Positions 52,661-60,740 of a stretch of DNA of 64,000 nt are shown in pieces. The notes beneath the pieces were generated by a model, which did no database searches, was not told the origin of the DNA, and was given only the letters and a program-made list of their open reading frames with translations. Position 1 is the stretch's first letter. The number at the start of each line of letters is the position of its first letter. Source of the DNA: JACVRW01 sp963734025. Lineage in GTDB: Bacteria; Actinomycetota; Thermoleophilia; Solirubrobacterales; Thermoleophilaceae. The stretch lies in contig CAVTFR010000009.1 of assembly GCA_963734025.1 (NCBI GenBank), positions 62,001 to 126,000 of the forward strand. Direction: 5' to 3'. The position numbers and the translations under genes are program-made.

Positions 52661-53439
52661 GCGACCACCCCGGCGGCGATCCGCAGGGGCACGAGCAGGG
52701 TCAGCACCGCGGCCACGAACGCGACGTCCGCACGCCCGAAGACGAGCGGGACGAGCCGCGGCATGCGGCCGTCGTAACCGCGCGCGAGCATCGCGATGTA
52801 AACCCGCTCGCCGCGCGAGTATGTGCGCAGGAAGAGCGCGGTCGCGACCCGGCCGAGAGCCGCGGCGTGCAGCGCGTTGCGCGGCTCATAGCCGCGTGCG
52901 GCGAGCGCGGCGCGCATGCGACCAACCTCCTCGACGATCACGAACAGGTAGCGGTACATGAACGCCGCGATCAGGATCAGCACGCGCGGCAGACGCATCG
53001 ACTCGAGCCCGCGCAGGACAGAGGGGAAGGTGGTCGTGGCGCCCAGCAGGACCGCCGCGACCGTCCCGATGGTGGCCTTGGCCGCGACCACGGCGAAGGT
53101 CTCGAGGCCCGCCTGATGGAGGGTGAGCGGGCCGAGCGACCATGTCTGGCCGCCCGTGCGGAAGAGCGGGATCAGCAGCGCTGCGAGGAGCACGACCGGG
53201 AGGACGAACCGCGCCCGGCGCCAGACGTCGCCGGGACTCACGCGCGCGAGGGATGCCACCCCGACGAGGACGAGCCCGCAGGCGGCGAACACCGGCCATG
53301 CCTCGATCGGGGTCGAGACCGCGACGATCGTCACGGACACGAGCCCGACGATCTTCGCTCGCGGGTCGAGCCGGTGAACCGGGCTGGCGGGATCTCCCGC
53401 CAGCCCCGTCAGCTCGAGCGAGTGGTTGCAGAGGGCCAC
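52657..53439 (-). CDS. cbiQ: Cobalt/nickel ECF transporter transmembrane subunit CbiQ
   Basis: 260 residues. LDPRAKIVGLVSVTIVAVSTP near the start is the ECF-T entry motif, and the coupling-helix motifs appear as RGLESMRLPRVLI and AALAARGYEPRN...ALGRVATALF-like segments (ARG signatures). About five to six helices. It couples the ATPase to the substrate-binding CbiM. It lies 13 nt after the PDGLE protein. Confidence 0.92.
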   Translation of the reverse strand: MALCNHSLELTGLAGDPASPVHRLDPRAKIVGLVSVTIVAVSTPIEAWPVFAACGLVLVGVASLARVSPGDVWRRARFVLPVVLLAALLIPLFRTGGQTWSLGPLTLHQAGLETFAVVAAKATIGTVAAVLLGATTTFPSVLRGLESMRLPRVLILIAAFMYRYLFVIVEEVGRMRAALAARGYEPRNALHAAALGRVATALFLRTYSRGERVYIAMLARGYDGRMPRLVPLVFGRADVAFVAAVLTLLVPLRIAAGVVA

Positions 53440-53452
53440 CGGCTCGAGGTCC

Positions 53453-53785
53453 TCAGGCCGGCGCTCCTCGCGGACCGGCCGCGTCGGGCCTGCGCCTCAC
53501 GAGCCAGGCGAGCCCCCAGCCGATCGCGAATACGCCGAGCGTGCCGACGAAGCCGGCCACGCCGGTCGCGACGCGCTCGTTCTCGATCCCGGGGAAGGCA
53601 TAGTCCGGGATCGGCGAGTCCTCCTGAAGGCTGTGAAGCTTGCCCTCGTCGAGGAACGCCTTCTCTTCGGCGACCTTCTCGAGGCCGTCGGGGTTAGGCG
53701 AAGCGAACGGCGAGACCGCCGTGGCCAGCCCGACCGCCACGGCCAGCGCCACGACGACGAACACCCCTGTCGGGATCCTCCGCAT
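53453..53785 (-). CDS. PDGLE-domain protein, CbiN-like
   Basis: 110 residues with two transmembrane helices (about 7-27 and 77-95) and an outside loop containing the eponymous PNPDGLEKVAEEKAF motif. PDGLE proteins replace or resemble CbiN, the small accessory subunit that stimulates CbiM-type metal transporters. It is immediately after cbiM (1-nt gap) and before cbiQ. Confidence 0.9.
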   Translation of the reverse strand: MRRIPTGVFVVVALAVAVGLATAVSPFASPNPDGLEKVAEEKAFLDEGKLHSLQEDSPIPDYAFPGIENERVATGVAGFVGTLGVFAIGWGLAWLVRRRPDAAGPRGAPA

Positions 53786-53786
53786 C

Positions 53787-54500
53787 TCAGGCCTCCAATC
53801 CGATCGTGGGCCCGAGCGGCTGCGCCGCGGGCTGCTTGAGCTCCTCGGGCGCGAGCGCGACGAGGTCCGGCCGCGACGCCAGCACCGCGCTCACGGCCGC
53901 CACGGTGATGATCGCCTCGCCGATCCCGATCAGCGAATGCACGCCGAGCATCGCAGGCAGGGAGGTGCCGAGCGGGATCGTGTCCGAGACCGCGAGCTCG
54001 AAGCTCGTCGCGGCCGCGCCGACCATCACCGCAAGCCACGAGACCACGCCGGCGACGCCGAGGAAGGCGGCACGTGTGTGCGGCAGGACTCGGATGGCAG
54101 CCACGACCATGAAGCCCGCCAGGAGCGCGCCGAGGACGCCCATGTTGAGGACGTTGGCCCCGAGCGCCGAGATGCCGCCATCGGCGAACGCGAACGCCTG
54201 GACGGAGATCACCACCGCCATCACGAGGCAGGCGAGCCAGGGGCCGAGCAGCACGGCGGCGAGCGTCGCGCCGAGGAAGTGGCCGCTCGTGCCGCCGGCG
54301 ATCGGGAAGTTGAGCATCTGGGCAGCGAAGATGAACGCCGCGAGGACGCCGAGGAGCGGCACGCGCGCGTCGTCGAGCTCCACGTTTGCGACCCGTAGCG
54401 CGTACGCGACGGCGGCGATCGCCACCACGCCGCAGGCGAGCGCAACTCCGCCGCTCAGGAAGCCGTCCGGGATGTGTAGGGCTATCGGGATGTCGAGCAC
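53787..54500 (-). CDS. cbiM: Cobalt/nickel ECF transporter substrate-specific subunit CbiM
   Basis: 237 residues. The N-terminal metal-binding segment is ALHIPDGFLSGGVAL (CbiM usually begins MHIMEGFL/MHIPDGF; the His near the N-terminus binds metal). NFPIAGGTSGHFLGATLAAVLLGPW and FADGGISALGANVLNMG follow, then LGVHSLIGIGEAIIT. GTG 54500 is chosen because GAGAGGAG stands 8 nt upstream; it adds six residues before the usual start. It is 26 nt downstream of the Fur-family gene on the same strand, and no cobalamin riboswitch fits in that gap. Confidence 0.93.
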   Translation of the reverse strand: MLDIPIALHIPDGFLSGGVALACGVVAIAAVAYALRVANVELDDARVPLLGVLAAFIFAAQMLNFPIAGGTSGHFLGATLAAVLLGPWLACLVMAVVISVQAFAFADGGISALGANVLNMGVLGALLAGFMVVAAIRVLPHTRAAFLGVAGVVSWLAVMVGAAATSFELAVSDTIPLGTSLPAMLGVHSLIGIGEAIITVAAVSAVLASRPDLVALAPEELKQPAAQPLGPTIGLEA

Positions 54501-54526
54501 GCGCTGGGCTCCTCTCTCGTTAGGGT

Positions 54527-54991
54527 TCAGGTCTCCTCGCGGGCGCAGTCCGCGCAGAGGCCGAGGATCGGGAAGTGGCTGAAGCGCGCCTCGTAGCCGA
54601 AGCGCTCGTGGATGATGGTCCGCACGTCGTCCATGTCGGACGGCTCGACCGCCATCACGGCGTTGCACGAGTCGCAGACCAGGTACTCGCGCTCGCGGGC
54701 GCCGGTCGGCATGTACAGGCCGGGGCCATGGCCGAGATGGCAGTGCCGTACGAGCCCGACCTGCTCGAGCGTCTCGAGGTTGCGGTACACCGACGCGAGG
54801 TCCGAGCGCGGCAGGCGGCCGGCAAGGCCGTCGGCGATCTGCTCGGCCGAGATCGGGGCATCCGCGGCGTAGAGCGCCTCGAGGACGAGCCGCCGCGCCG
54901 ACGAGATCCGCATCCCTCGCGCCCGCATCGCCTCGACGGCGGATTCCACGTCGGGGGCTTCGAGCGAAGGACCTGTGTGCGGAGCCGTCAT
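54527..54991 (-). CDS. Fur-family metal-dependent repressor (Zur/Nur-like)
   Basis: 154 residues. The winged helix RMRISSARRLVLEALYAADAPISAEQI is followed by SDLASVYRNLETLEQVGLVRHCHLGHGPGLYMP. The dimerisation domain has two CxxC pairs (VCDSC and LCADC) for structural zinc, and conserved metal-site residues around HCHLGH and FGYEARFSHFPILGLC. Being the first gene of the cbiM-PDGLE-cbiQ-cbiO-His-rich operon, it probably senses Ni, Co or Zn and represses uptake. A palindrome lies 33-54 nt upstream of its start. The subtype cannot be decided from sequence alone. Confidence 0.9.
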   Translation of the reverse strand: MTAPHTGPSLEAPDVESAVEAMRARGMRISSARRLVLEALYAADAPISAEQIADGLAGRLPRSDLASVYRNLETLEQVGLVRHCHLGHGPGLYMPTGAREREYLVCDSCNAVMAVEPSDMDDVRTIIHERFGYEARFSHFPILGLCADCAREET

Positions 54992-55023
54992 GTCAACCCA
55001 ATACGAACGGAACCTAATATCGG

Positions 55024-55045
55024 ATCAGTCGCAATTGCAACTAAT
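55024..55045. promoter_or_regulatory. 22-bp imperfect palindrome, candidate Fur-family operator
   Basis: A dyad centred on GCAATTGC, symmetrical at 18 of 22 positions, in an AT-rich patch between the NicO stop (55046) and the Fur-family start (54991). Its core TCGCAATTGCAAC matches 11 of 13 bases of a motif upstream of DUF4331 (59643-59655). Auto-regulation of the Fur-family operon is the natural reading. Confidence 0.55.
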
Positions 55046-56693
55046 TCACACTACGCCCGGGATGGCGTTCGCCGTGAGCAGGCAGCCCACGCCGACGATC
55101 ACCACGGCCGAGGCGGCTGGTAGCGCCGCTGCGACCCTGCTCAGGGCCGCGCCTCCGCGCCCTCCGGTGCTCAGGCGTCCCAGCCTGGGGAGCAGCTTGC
55201 GCGCGTAGACGACGGCCAGGCCGAGCGCCGTCAGCGTGCCGGCGAGTCCGAGGCTGAACGCGACGATCAGGAGCAGACCGAGCCCGATCTGGTGCTGGGC
55301 GATCGCCCCGAGCAGGACGACGAGCGCCGACGGGCACGGGATCAGCCCCGCTGCCGCGCCGAGGCCGATAAGGCTGCGATTCGTGACCGTGTGGTCGGAG
55401 TCGGGCGCGTGGTCGTGGTGGTGGTGATCGTCGTGGCCGTGCCCGTGCTCGCGGCCGCGCAGGTGGTCCATGAAGTGCTGGAAGCCCGCCTGCGTGAGGG
55501 AGTGGGCGTGGTCGTGCGAGTGGGAGTGGTCGTGCGAGTGGGAGTGGCGGTGGCCGTGATCGTGGTCGTGCGGAGTGGCCGTGATCGTGGTCGTGGGAGT
55601 GGGAGTGGCCGTGCTCGTGGTGCCCATGCCCGCCGTCGGGGCTCGGCCCGGCATCCGCGCTCAGCGCGACGCCATTTTCGGCCGCGGCGCGGCGGGCCCG
55701 CGCCCAGCGCACCCGTGAGCGCAGCACCCCGGCGCCGATCGCCACGACGAGCGCACCGGAGACCAGGTTGAGCCACGGGTACAGGTCCTCGGGCAGGATG
55801 TACTGCGACAGCGCGAGCGTGACGAACCCGAGCATGAACACACCGATGGTGTGGGCGATCGTGACGGTGGCGCCGAGCGCCACCGCGTGTCGCGGCTTGC
55901 CCTTCGTCCCGACCAGGTAGGCGGCGACCATCGCCTTGCCGTGGCCGGGCGAGAGCGCGTGCAGCGCGCCCCAGCCGAAGGCCGCGAGCAGCAGGATGAA
56001 CAGCACGCCCTCGCCGGCCGCCGCTTGCTCGAAGAGCGCGGCGAAGCCGTCGCCCCCGGTGCGGCTGGTGGACACCTCGCCGGCGCCCTCGGAGCGTGGC
56101 GCCGTCAGCGTGCCGCTACCGGGTGCCACCGAGAAAGATGCCTCGCGGCGGTCGAGCGGGCTGTTCAGCAGATCCTCCGGGTAGCGGCGCAGGCCGTTGG
56201 TGGGATCCCCGCTCGGCGCCTGGGTGCGCACCGCGGTGTCCTCACCGGCCGCGGACACGATCGCCTTCCAGCCCACGCGGTCCTCGAAGGTTTCGTCCTC
56301 GAGCCCGACCCGCCGCGGCGAGTCCACAGCCGCGCTGAGGTCGACCTCGAGCCGCGTGGTCTTGAGGCCGCCCGCACCCGGCGGGAAGCTGAGGCTCGGC
56401 TCGCCCACCCGGCGCAGCTCGGCCGGCCGCCCGTCGACGCTGAGCGAGAGCCCGCGCTCCACCTCGTCGAGCTTGCGCTGGAGCAGCTCGGCGCGCGGAA
56501 TGCCGCGCTCCTGGACGGTCGGGATCTCCGCCTGGTCGAGCACGTAGCGGACGTCCACGCGCTCCGCCGAGATGGACACCTTCGACATGTGATTGATCGA
56601 GAAGTTGCCGAGCGGGTGCGCCTGCGCGGCAGGCGCGGCGAGCGCCAGCACGCCAAGGGCCAGCAGCGCCGGCAACAGCATCCGTGCCTTCAT
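55046..56693 (-). CDS. NicO/HoxN-type nickel-cobalt transporter with secreted N-terminal domain (frame break near 55572)
   Basis: Signal peptide (LLPALLALGVLALAAPAAQA), then about 190 residues of an outside domain (HPLGNFSINHMSKVSISAERVDV). The membrane part follows: GALHALSPGHGKAMVAAYLVG with the HxPGHGK-type metal motif and GATVTIAHTIGVFMLGF. A His/Asp-rich cytoplasmic loop precedes the second motif GLIPCPSALVVLLGAI and the final helices. Inside the His-rich loop the frame changes (HDHDHGHS to HDHDHGHRHSHSHDH); the 1648-nt span is one base too long, so an inserted base is likely, giving about 548 aa after correction. It overlaps the TPR gene by 4 nt. Confidence 0.85.
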
Positions 56694-57997
56694 CGGAGTC
56701 CCTCCTCGAGGAGTGCCGCCGACGCCGGCGGCAGCGCGGCCCGGCCGCGCCGGGCGAGGTCGAAGTAGCGCTCGGCAGCCTGCGGCCGGCCGACCCGCTC
56801 ATGGGCGACCGCGGCGTGCAGGCTGTAGAGCGGATCGCGCGAGCCGGTGCGTAGCGCGCGGCGGGCCCAGGCGGCGCCCGCGCGAGCGTCACCTGAGCGG
56901 ACGAGCGCCCAGCCGAGAGCGTCCGCGGAGCGGATGCTCGGCGCGCGCTCCCAGACCCGGCGGCCGAGCGCCACCGCCCGGCGCGGGTCGCCGTGGTCTG
57001 CCTCGAAGAGGACGGCCTCGGCGTCGGGGAGCGTGTCAGCGGCGGCGTACAGCTGCTGCTGCGCGCGCGCCGCGTCGAGCGCCGACTCGGCCGCGCCCGG
57101 GCGCCCGTGGGCCTGTTCGACCTGGGCGAGCAGCGTCAGCGTGGCGGTCAGCGGCAGCTGCGCCGCGGCGCGACGCAGGCGGGCGGCGGCTCTCCCCAGA
57201 TCGCCGCCCGCCGCGTCGGCGCGTGCGAGTCCGATCGTGCCGGCTGGGTAGCCGGGCAGTGATCGGAGCGCAGCCGTATAGGCGAGCCGCGCCGCTGCGA
57301 CCCGCCCTCTCTGAAGCTGAAGATCGCCGAGCAGGACCTGGACGTAGGCGACGTTCTCGGGGTCGCCGCCGCCGGCCGAGACCGCGAGCCGCATCGCCGC
57401 GACGGCGCCTGTCAGGTCACCGGTCAGCTCGCGGAGGTAGGACACGCGCGAGTAGGAGGTCAGGTTCGGCTTGACGTCGAGCAGCTGCTCGAGGGTGCTC
57501 TCCGCGGCGCCGTAGCGGCCGAGCTCGACCTGGGCGTCAGCGATCTCGGGCAGCGAGCTGACGAGACCCGGCGCGAGCTGCTGCGCCTCCCGTCCGCGCC
57601 GCAACTGCGCGAGGAAGTCGTGTCGGAGCCCGGCGAGCGTGCCGGCGCCCAGCACCGCGTCGACGTTGCGGGCGTCGCGCCGCAGAGCGGCGTCGAAGCT
57701 CTGCCCGGCGCGCGAGTAGAAGCCGGGATCGCCGCTCTCGCGGGCCCTCTGGAGATACGCCTCGCCGAGGGCGGCGTAGACGCCGGCGCTCGCGTCGGCG
57801 TCGGCCGCGGCGCGCTGGAGGATCGAGATGCGCTCGGCCGCGGACGCGGCGGGCGGGATCTCGGCGCCTGCGGCGGGGCCGTCCGCGGCGAGCTCGAGGT
57901 CGCGACCGCCACCGAACGACAGGATCAGGGCGAGCGTGAGGCCGAAGGCGGCGAGCGGAGCGAGGAGCTTGAGGAGATTTGGGCGAATCGTGGTCAT
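56690..57997 (-). CDS. TPR-repeat protein anchored in the membrane
   Basis: 435 residues from ATG 57997 (AGAGGA 6 nt upstream). One N-terminal hydrophobic helix (LLKLLAPLAAFGLTLALILSF) is followed by about ten helical tetratricopeptide-like units (for example GVYAALGEAYLQRARESGDP and GFYSRAGQSFDAALRRDARN). TPRs bind other proteins; this one would face outside the membrane. It lies between the DUF4331 gene (75 nt upstream) and the NicO gene (4-nt overlap), which suggests a partner role in the same metal-handling system. Confidence 0.85.
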   Translation of the reverse strand: MTTIRPNLLKLLAPLAAFGLTLALILSFGGGRDLELAADGPAAGAEIPPAASAAERISILQRAAADADASAGVYAALGEAYLQRARESGDPGFYSRAGQSFDAALRRDARNVDAVLGAGTLAGLRHDFLAQLRRGREAQQLAPGLVSSLPEIADAQVELGRYGAAESTLEQLLDVKPNLTSYSRVSYLRELTGDLTGAVAAMRLAVSAGGGDPENVAYVQVLLGDLQLQRGRVAAARLAYTAALRSLPGYPAGTIGLARADAAGGDLGRAAARLRRAAAQLPLTATLTLLAQVEQAHGRPGAAESALDAARAQQQLYAAADTLPDAEAVLFEADHGDPRRAVALGRRVWERAPSIRSADALGWALVRSGDARAGAAWARRALRTGSRDPLYSLHAAVAHERVGRPQAAERYFDLARRGRAALPPASAALLEEGLR

Positions 57998-58028
57998 TTG
58001 AAGTCCTCTGTGGGGAGATGGCCCGGCG

Positions 58029-58055
58029 GCCCGCCCGTCACGAGGACGGGCGGGC
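58029..58055 (-). terminator. Strong hairpin between DUF4331 and the TPR gene
   Basis: A perfect 11-bp stem (GCCCGCCCGTC with its complement) and a 5-nt loop, starting 18 nt after the DUF4331 stop. There is no T-tract. It may end most transcripts after DUF4331 or protect the 3' end of its message, so that DUF4331 is made in excess over the membrane components. Confidence 0.65.
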
Positions 58056-58072
58056 ACCGGTTACCGGGGGTG

Positions 58073-59518
58073 CTACGGCAGCTGCGCAGGCGGGGGCTGC
58101 GGCACGGGGGCGTGCTGCGGCTCGATCCGCTTGAGCGTGCTGTTGAACCCGTCGTTCGCCAGGGCGACGTACGGGAACATCGACCGGAGCGGCTTGTCGT
58201 TCTGGTCGACGCCGTCCCCGAGCGGGATGTTCTTCGCGGGGGACAGCAGAGCGCCCGCGATCACGCGGAGCTCGATGTCAACGACGTCATCCGTCAGACG
58301 CCGGCCGTTCGGGAACCCGGCGAGGTCTCCCGCCAGGACGCCGAAGCGGTTCGGCTTGGCCGACGGTGCCACGCCCAGGTTCAGCTTGAGCGTGTCGGCC
58401 GCTGCAGGGTTCTTGCCGATCTGCGTCAGTCCGGGCACGCCGGTCAGCAGGGCCTGCACGATGTCGGTCCGGTTCGTCTCCTGGATGCCGAGGCCGAACA
58501 GCGCGTTGAGGATGCGCGCCGGCTCCGGGTTGAGCGCGAACTGACCGAAGTTCTTCGCATCGTCCGCGGGGGACGTGGCGTTGAACTTGTCCTTCTTGCC
58601 GATCGGGATGATCACCTCGTTGATGAGGGGGTTACCCAAGCGGCTGACCTGCACGTAGCCGTCGCCACCGCGCTTGCGCTTGCTCGGCGCGAGCACGGAG
58701 CCACGCTTGCGCTCGGTGGTCGACCACACGCCGACGACGGCGTTGTTCGACTTCATGTCGCCGACCTGCTTGCCGTCGCGCGTGACCTCACGCTCCGGCA
58801 CCTGCAGCACGAACGACTTGGTGTTGTAGCCCGCTACGTCGTCCTTGCCGCCGCCCTGGTTGCCGAGCCCGATGTTCGGACGGCCGGGCTTGTCGATGTT
58901 GATGCCGTCGAAGACCGCACCGAGATCGACGAAGAACGCGTCGTCCGCCGGGGTGACGATCGTCTTGCCGCCGCCCCTGAGCGGGGTGACGCCACCGGCC
59001 TCCACCTGAGCGAAGTTCGGGATCGTCTTGGGTCCGACGTTGTCCGGCACGACCGGAGCGTTGTCGGCGATGCGCTTCGAGCTCACCAGCCGGCGGTTCT
59101 TGTAGGTCTCCTTGTAGAGGTCATAGGTCTGGACGAGGTTGATGTCCGGATCCTTGACCGAGTCGACCGTCGGAGCCGCATACAGGAACGAGTTGGGGTT
59201 GCGGAACCGCGTCGTGAACTTCCAGCGGTACGCAACGTCCTCGTACCCGTCGCCCGTGTTGTCGATCTTGACGTAATAACGGGCGTTCTCGTCAAGCGGG
59301 TAGAAGTTCGGCCCGCCCGCCGGATCCGCGAGCGGAATCCAGTTGGCAACGACCGTCAGGCTGCCCGGGGCGTCCTGAGCCGTGTAGGCCCAGACGTCCG
59401 TGTTGTCCGCAGTCGGATCCTTGAGGATCCGGGGCGCTTCGCGATGGCTCGAGCCGATGCTCAGTGGCACCGCTACAGCGAGGGCCAACAGGGCCGCGAG
59501 AAGCGAGAGTCTCTTCAT
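58073..59518 (-). CDS. Exported DUF4331 family protein
   Basis: 481 residues with a Sec signal peptide (LSLLAALLALAVAVPLSIG). The DUF4331 opening SSHREAPRILKDPTADNTDVWAY follows at once, then VVANWIPLADPAGGPNFYPLDENARY, YEDVAYRWKFTTRF, FFVDLGAVFDG and DDVVDIELRVIAG. No function is established for the family. GAGGAG stands 6 nt before ATG. It is the first gene of a unit with the TPR and NicO genes, and a motif resembling the fur operator lies about 125 nt upstream. Confidence 0.9.
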   Translation of the reverse strand: MKRLSLLAALLALAVAVPLSIGSSHREAPRILKDPTADNTDVWAYTAQDAPGSLTVVANWIPLADPAGGPNFYPLDENARYYVKIDNTGDGYEDVAYRWKFTTRFRNPNSFLYAAPTVDSVKDPDINLVQTYDLYKETYKNRRLVSSKRIADNAPVVPDNVGPKTIPNFAQVEAGGVTPLRGGGKTIVTPADDAFFVDLGAVFDGINIDKPGRPNIGLGNQGGGKDDVAGYNTKSFVLQVPEREVTRDGKQVGDMKSNNAVVGVWSTTERKRGSVLAPSKRKRGGDGYVQVSRLGNPLINEVIIPIGKKDKFNATSPADDAKNFGQFALNPEPARILNALFGLGIQETNRTDIVQALLTGVPGLTQIGKNPAAADTLKLNLGVAPSAKPNRFGVLAGDLAGFPNGRRLTDDVVDIELRVIAGALLSPAKNIPLGDGVDQNDKPLRSMFPYVALANDGFNSTLKRIEPQHAPVPQPPPAQLP

Positions 59519-59642
59519 CAGAGCTCCTCTTTGATTGATGGGCCAGGGATGTCCCGGGCACTCACTGGCCGATTCATTCGCGCCGGCGGGGAAGTCGGAT
59601 CACTCGAGGAACTCCTGCAAATCAGCCACTTCTGTAGCTGCC

Positions 59643-59655
59643 TCGCAACTGCGAC
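59643..59655. promoter_or_regulatory. Near-palindrome resembling the fur-upstream operator
   Basis: TCGCAACTGCGAC, symmetrical at 10 of 12 positions, and 11 of 13 bases match the motif before the Fur-family gene. It lies in the 219-nt gap between DUF4331 (start 59518) and the divergent RsbW-like gene (start 59738). The rest of that gap holds only the DUF4331 ribosome binding site and no gene that I can see. Confidence 0.45.
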
Positions 59656-59737
59656 GCGATCTCATCAGGGACCCCGAGTAATCCGCAGGGCAACTTGGCG
59701 CGTAAGACTTCACCAATACCTGCGTTAGAGACGGTGG

Positions 59738-60133
59738 ATGGCCGGATTCACCCCGCGACAGCATTCGATCAGTGCCGATGTGGCGCGCCTGAAGGAGGCC
59801 CGCGACTTCGCCGAGCGCTGCGCGGCCGACTTCGGCCTCGGCGAGGACGACACCTACCTGGTGAAGCTCGCCATCAGCGAGGCAGTCACGAACGCCATTC
59901 AGCACGGCTCCTCCTCGCCCAGCGACCCGATCGTGATCACCGTCGGGGAGGAGTCGGGCGCGCTCGTGTTCGAGGTCGAGGACACCGGCCGTTTCAGGCC
60001 GCGGGTCCGCCGCGGGGTGCTGCCCGAGTCCGGCCGCGGCCTCGAGTTCATGCGGCTGCTCATGGACGAGGTCGACCTGCGGCCCGGCATAGGCGGGACG
60101 CTTCTGCGCTTCTCCAAGCGGCCGCTGCTCTGA
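59738..60133 (+). CDS. RsbW/SpoIIAB-like anti-sigma factor serine kinase (HATPase)
   Basis: 131 residues of the GHKL ATPase fold: the N box is LAISEAVTNAIQHGS, G1 EVEDTGRFRP and G2 ESGRGLEFMRLLMDEV, then GGTLLRFSK. Proteins of this family bind a sigma factor or phosphorylate an anti-anti-sigma STAS protein. Neither partner is adjacent, which is common for orphan HATPases in actinobacteria. ATG 59738 follows AGAGACGGTGG. Confidence 0.85.
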   Translation: MAGFTPRQHSISADVARLKEARDFAERCAADFGLGEDDTYLVKLAISEAVTNAIQHGSSSPSDPIVITVGEESGALVFEVEDTGRFRPRVRRGVLPESGRGLEFMRLLMDEVDLRPGIGGTLLRFSKRPLL

Positions 60134-60154
60134 GCGGGGGCTTTGGCGCCCCGA

Positions 60155-60173
60155 CGGCGGCCATTCGCCGCCG
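60155..60173 (+). terminator. Short hairpin downstream of the RsbW-like gene
   Basis: A 7-bp perfect stem (CGGCGGC with GCCGCCG) and 5-nt loop, 22 nt after the stop codon. Weak as a terminator and without a T-tract. The remaining gap up to 60297 shows no gene. Confidence 0.4.
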
Positions 60174-60297
60174 AAAGAGGACGACCGCCGGGCGAATCTC
60201 TCGCTAGGGGAGGTCGTCACCGGCCGTCGCCGGGGCAGACCTACATTCGCCGTCGTACGGGGTGGTCCTCCCGGCCGCCAATTAATATGGCTCGCCC

Positions 60298-60678
60298 GTG
60301 CGCCGTCCGCTCGCCATCGCCCTCGCGCTCGCCGCGTCGCTGCTTGCCGCCTGCGGCGGCGAGATCGAGGTTCCGGAGGACGATCAGACGGCTCATCGCG
60401 GCGCCGTCCTCTTCAACGAGCGCTGCTCGGGCTGTCATTCGCTCGAGGCCGCGAACGCCTACGGATCGAAGCCGGAGGGACAGCTCCAGGGCGGCGAGCG
60501 CACCAACGGGCCGAACTTCAACGTGCGCAAGGAGAGCCGCGACGACGTGCTCTTCGCGATCCGCAACGGCGGCTTCTCGGGGGCGATCATGCCGGCGAAC
60601 ATCGTTGTCGGCGAGGACGCCGAGGCGGTGGCCGACTTTCTGTCCGAGTATTCGGGCCAGGAGAGCGGCGGGGGATGA
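60298..60678 (+). CDS. c-type cytochrome lipoprotein
   Basis: 126 residues. A signal peptide with a lipobox (LAASLLAACGG, Cys19) predicts lipid anchoring on the outer face of the membrane. The haem-binding motif is CSGCH (Cys43 to His47), and a likely axial Met is in GAIMPANIVV. RNGGFSGAIMP followed by AVADFLSEYSG is typical of cytochrome c class I (CccA/CytC-like) domains. It would carry electrons near a terminal oxidase. The GTG start is 62 nt upstream of the serS region on the same strand. Confidence 0.88.
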   Translation: MRRPLAIALALAASLLAACGGEIEVPEDDQTAHRGAVLFNERCSGCHSLEAANAYGSKPEGQLQGGERTNGPNFNVRKESRDDVLFAIRNGGFSGAIMPANIVVGEDAEAVADFLSEYSGQESGGG

Positions 60679-60740
60679 TGTGACCACGTCCGGCCAGACG
60701 GACGAGTGACGCGGGCGCCGGCCGGCCGCAACGTGGCGCC

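Noticed and set aside
54501..54526. Cobalamin riboswitch before cbiM
   Set aside because: Only 26 nt separate the Fur-family stop from cbiM; there is no room for the aptamer.
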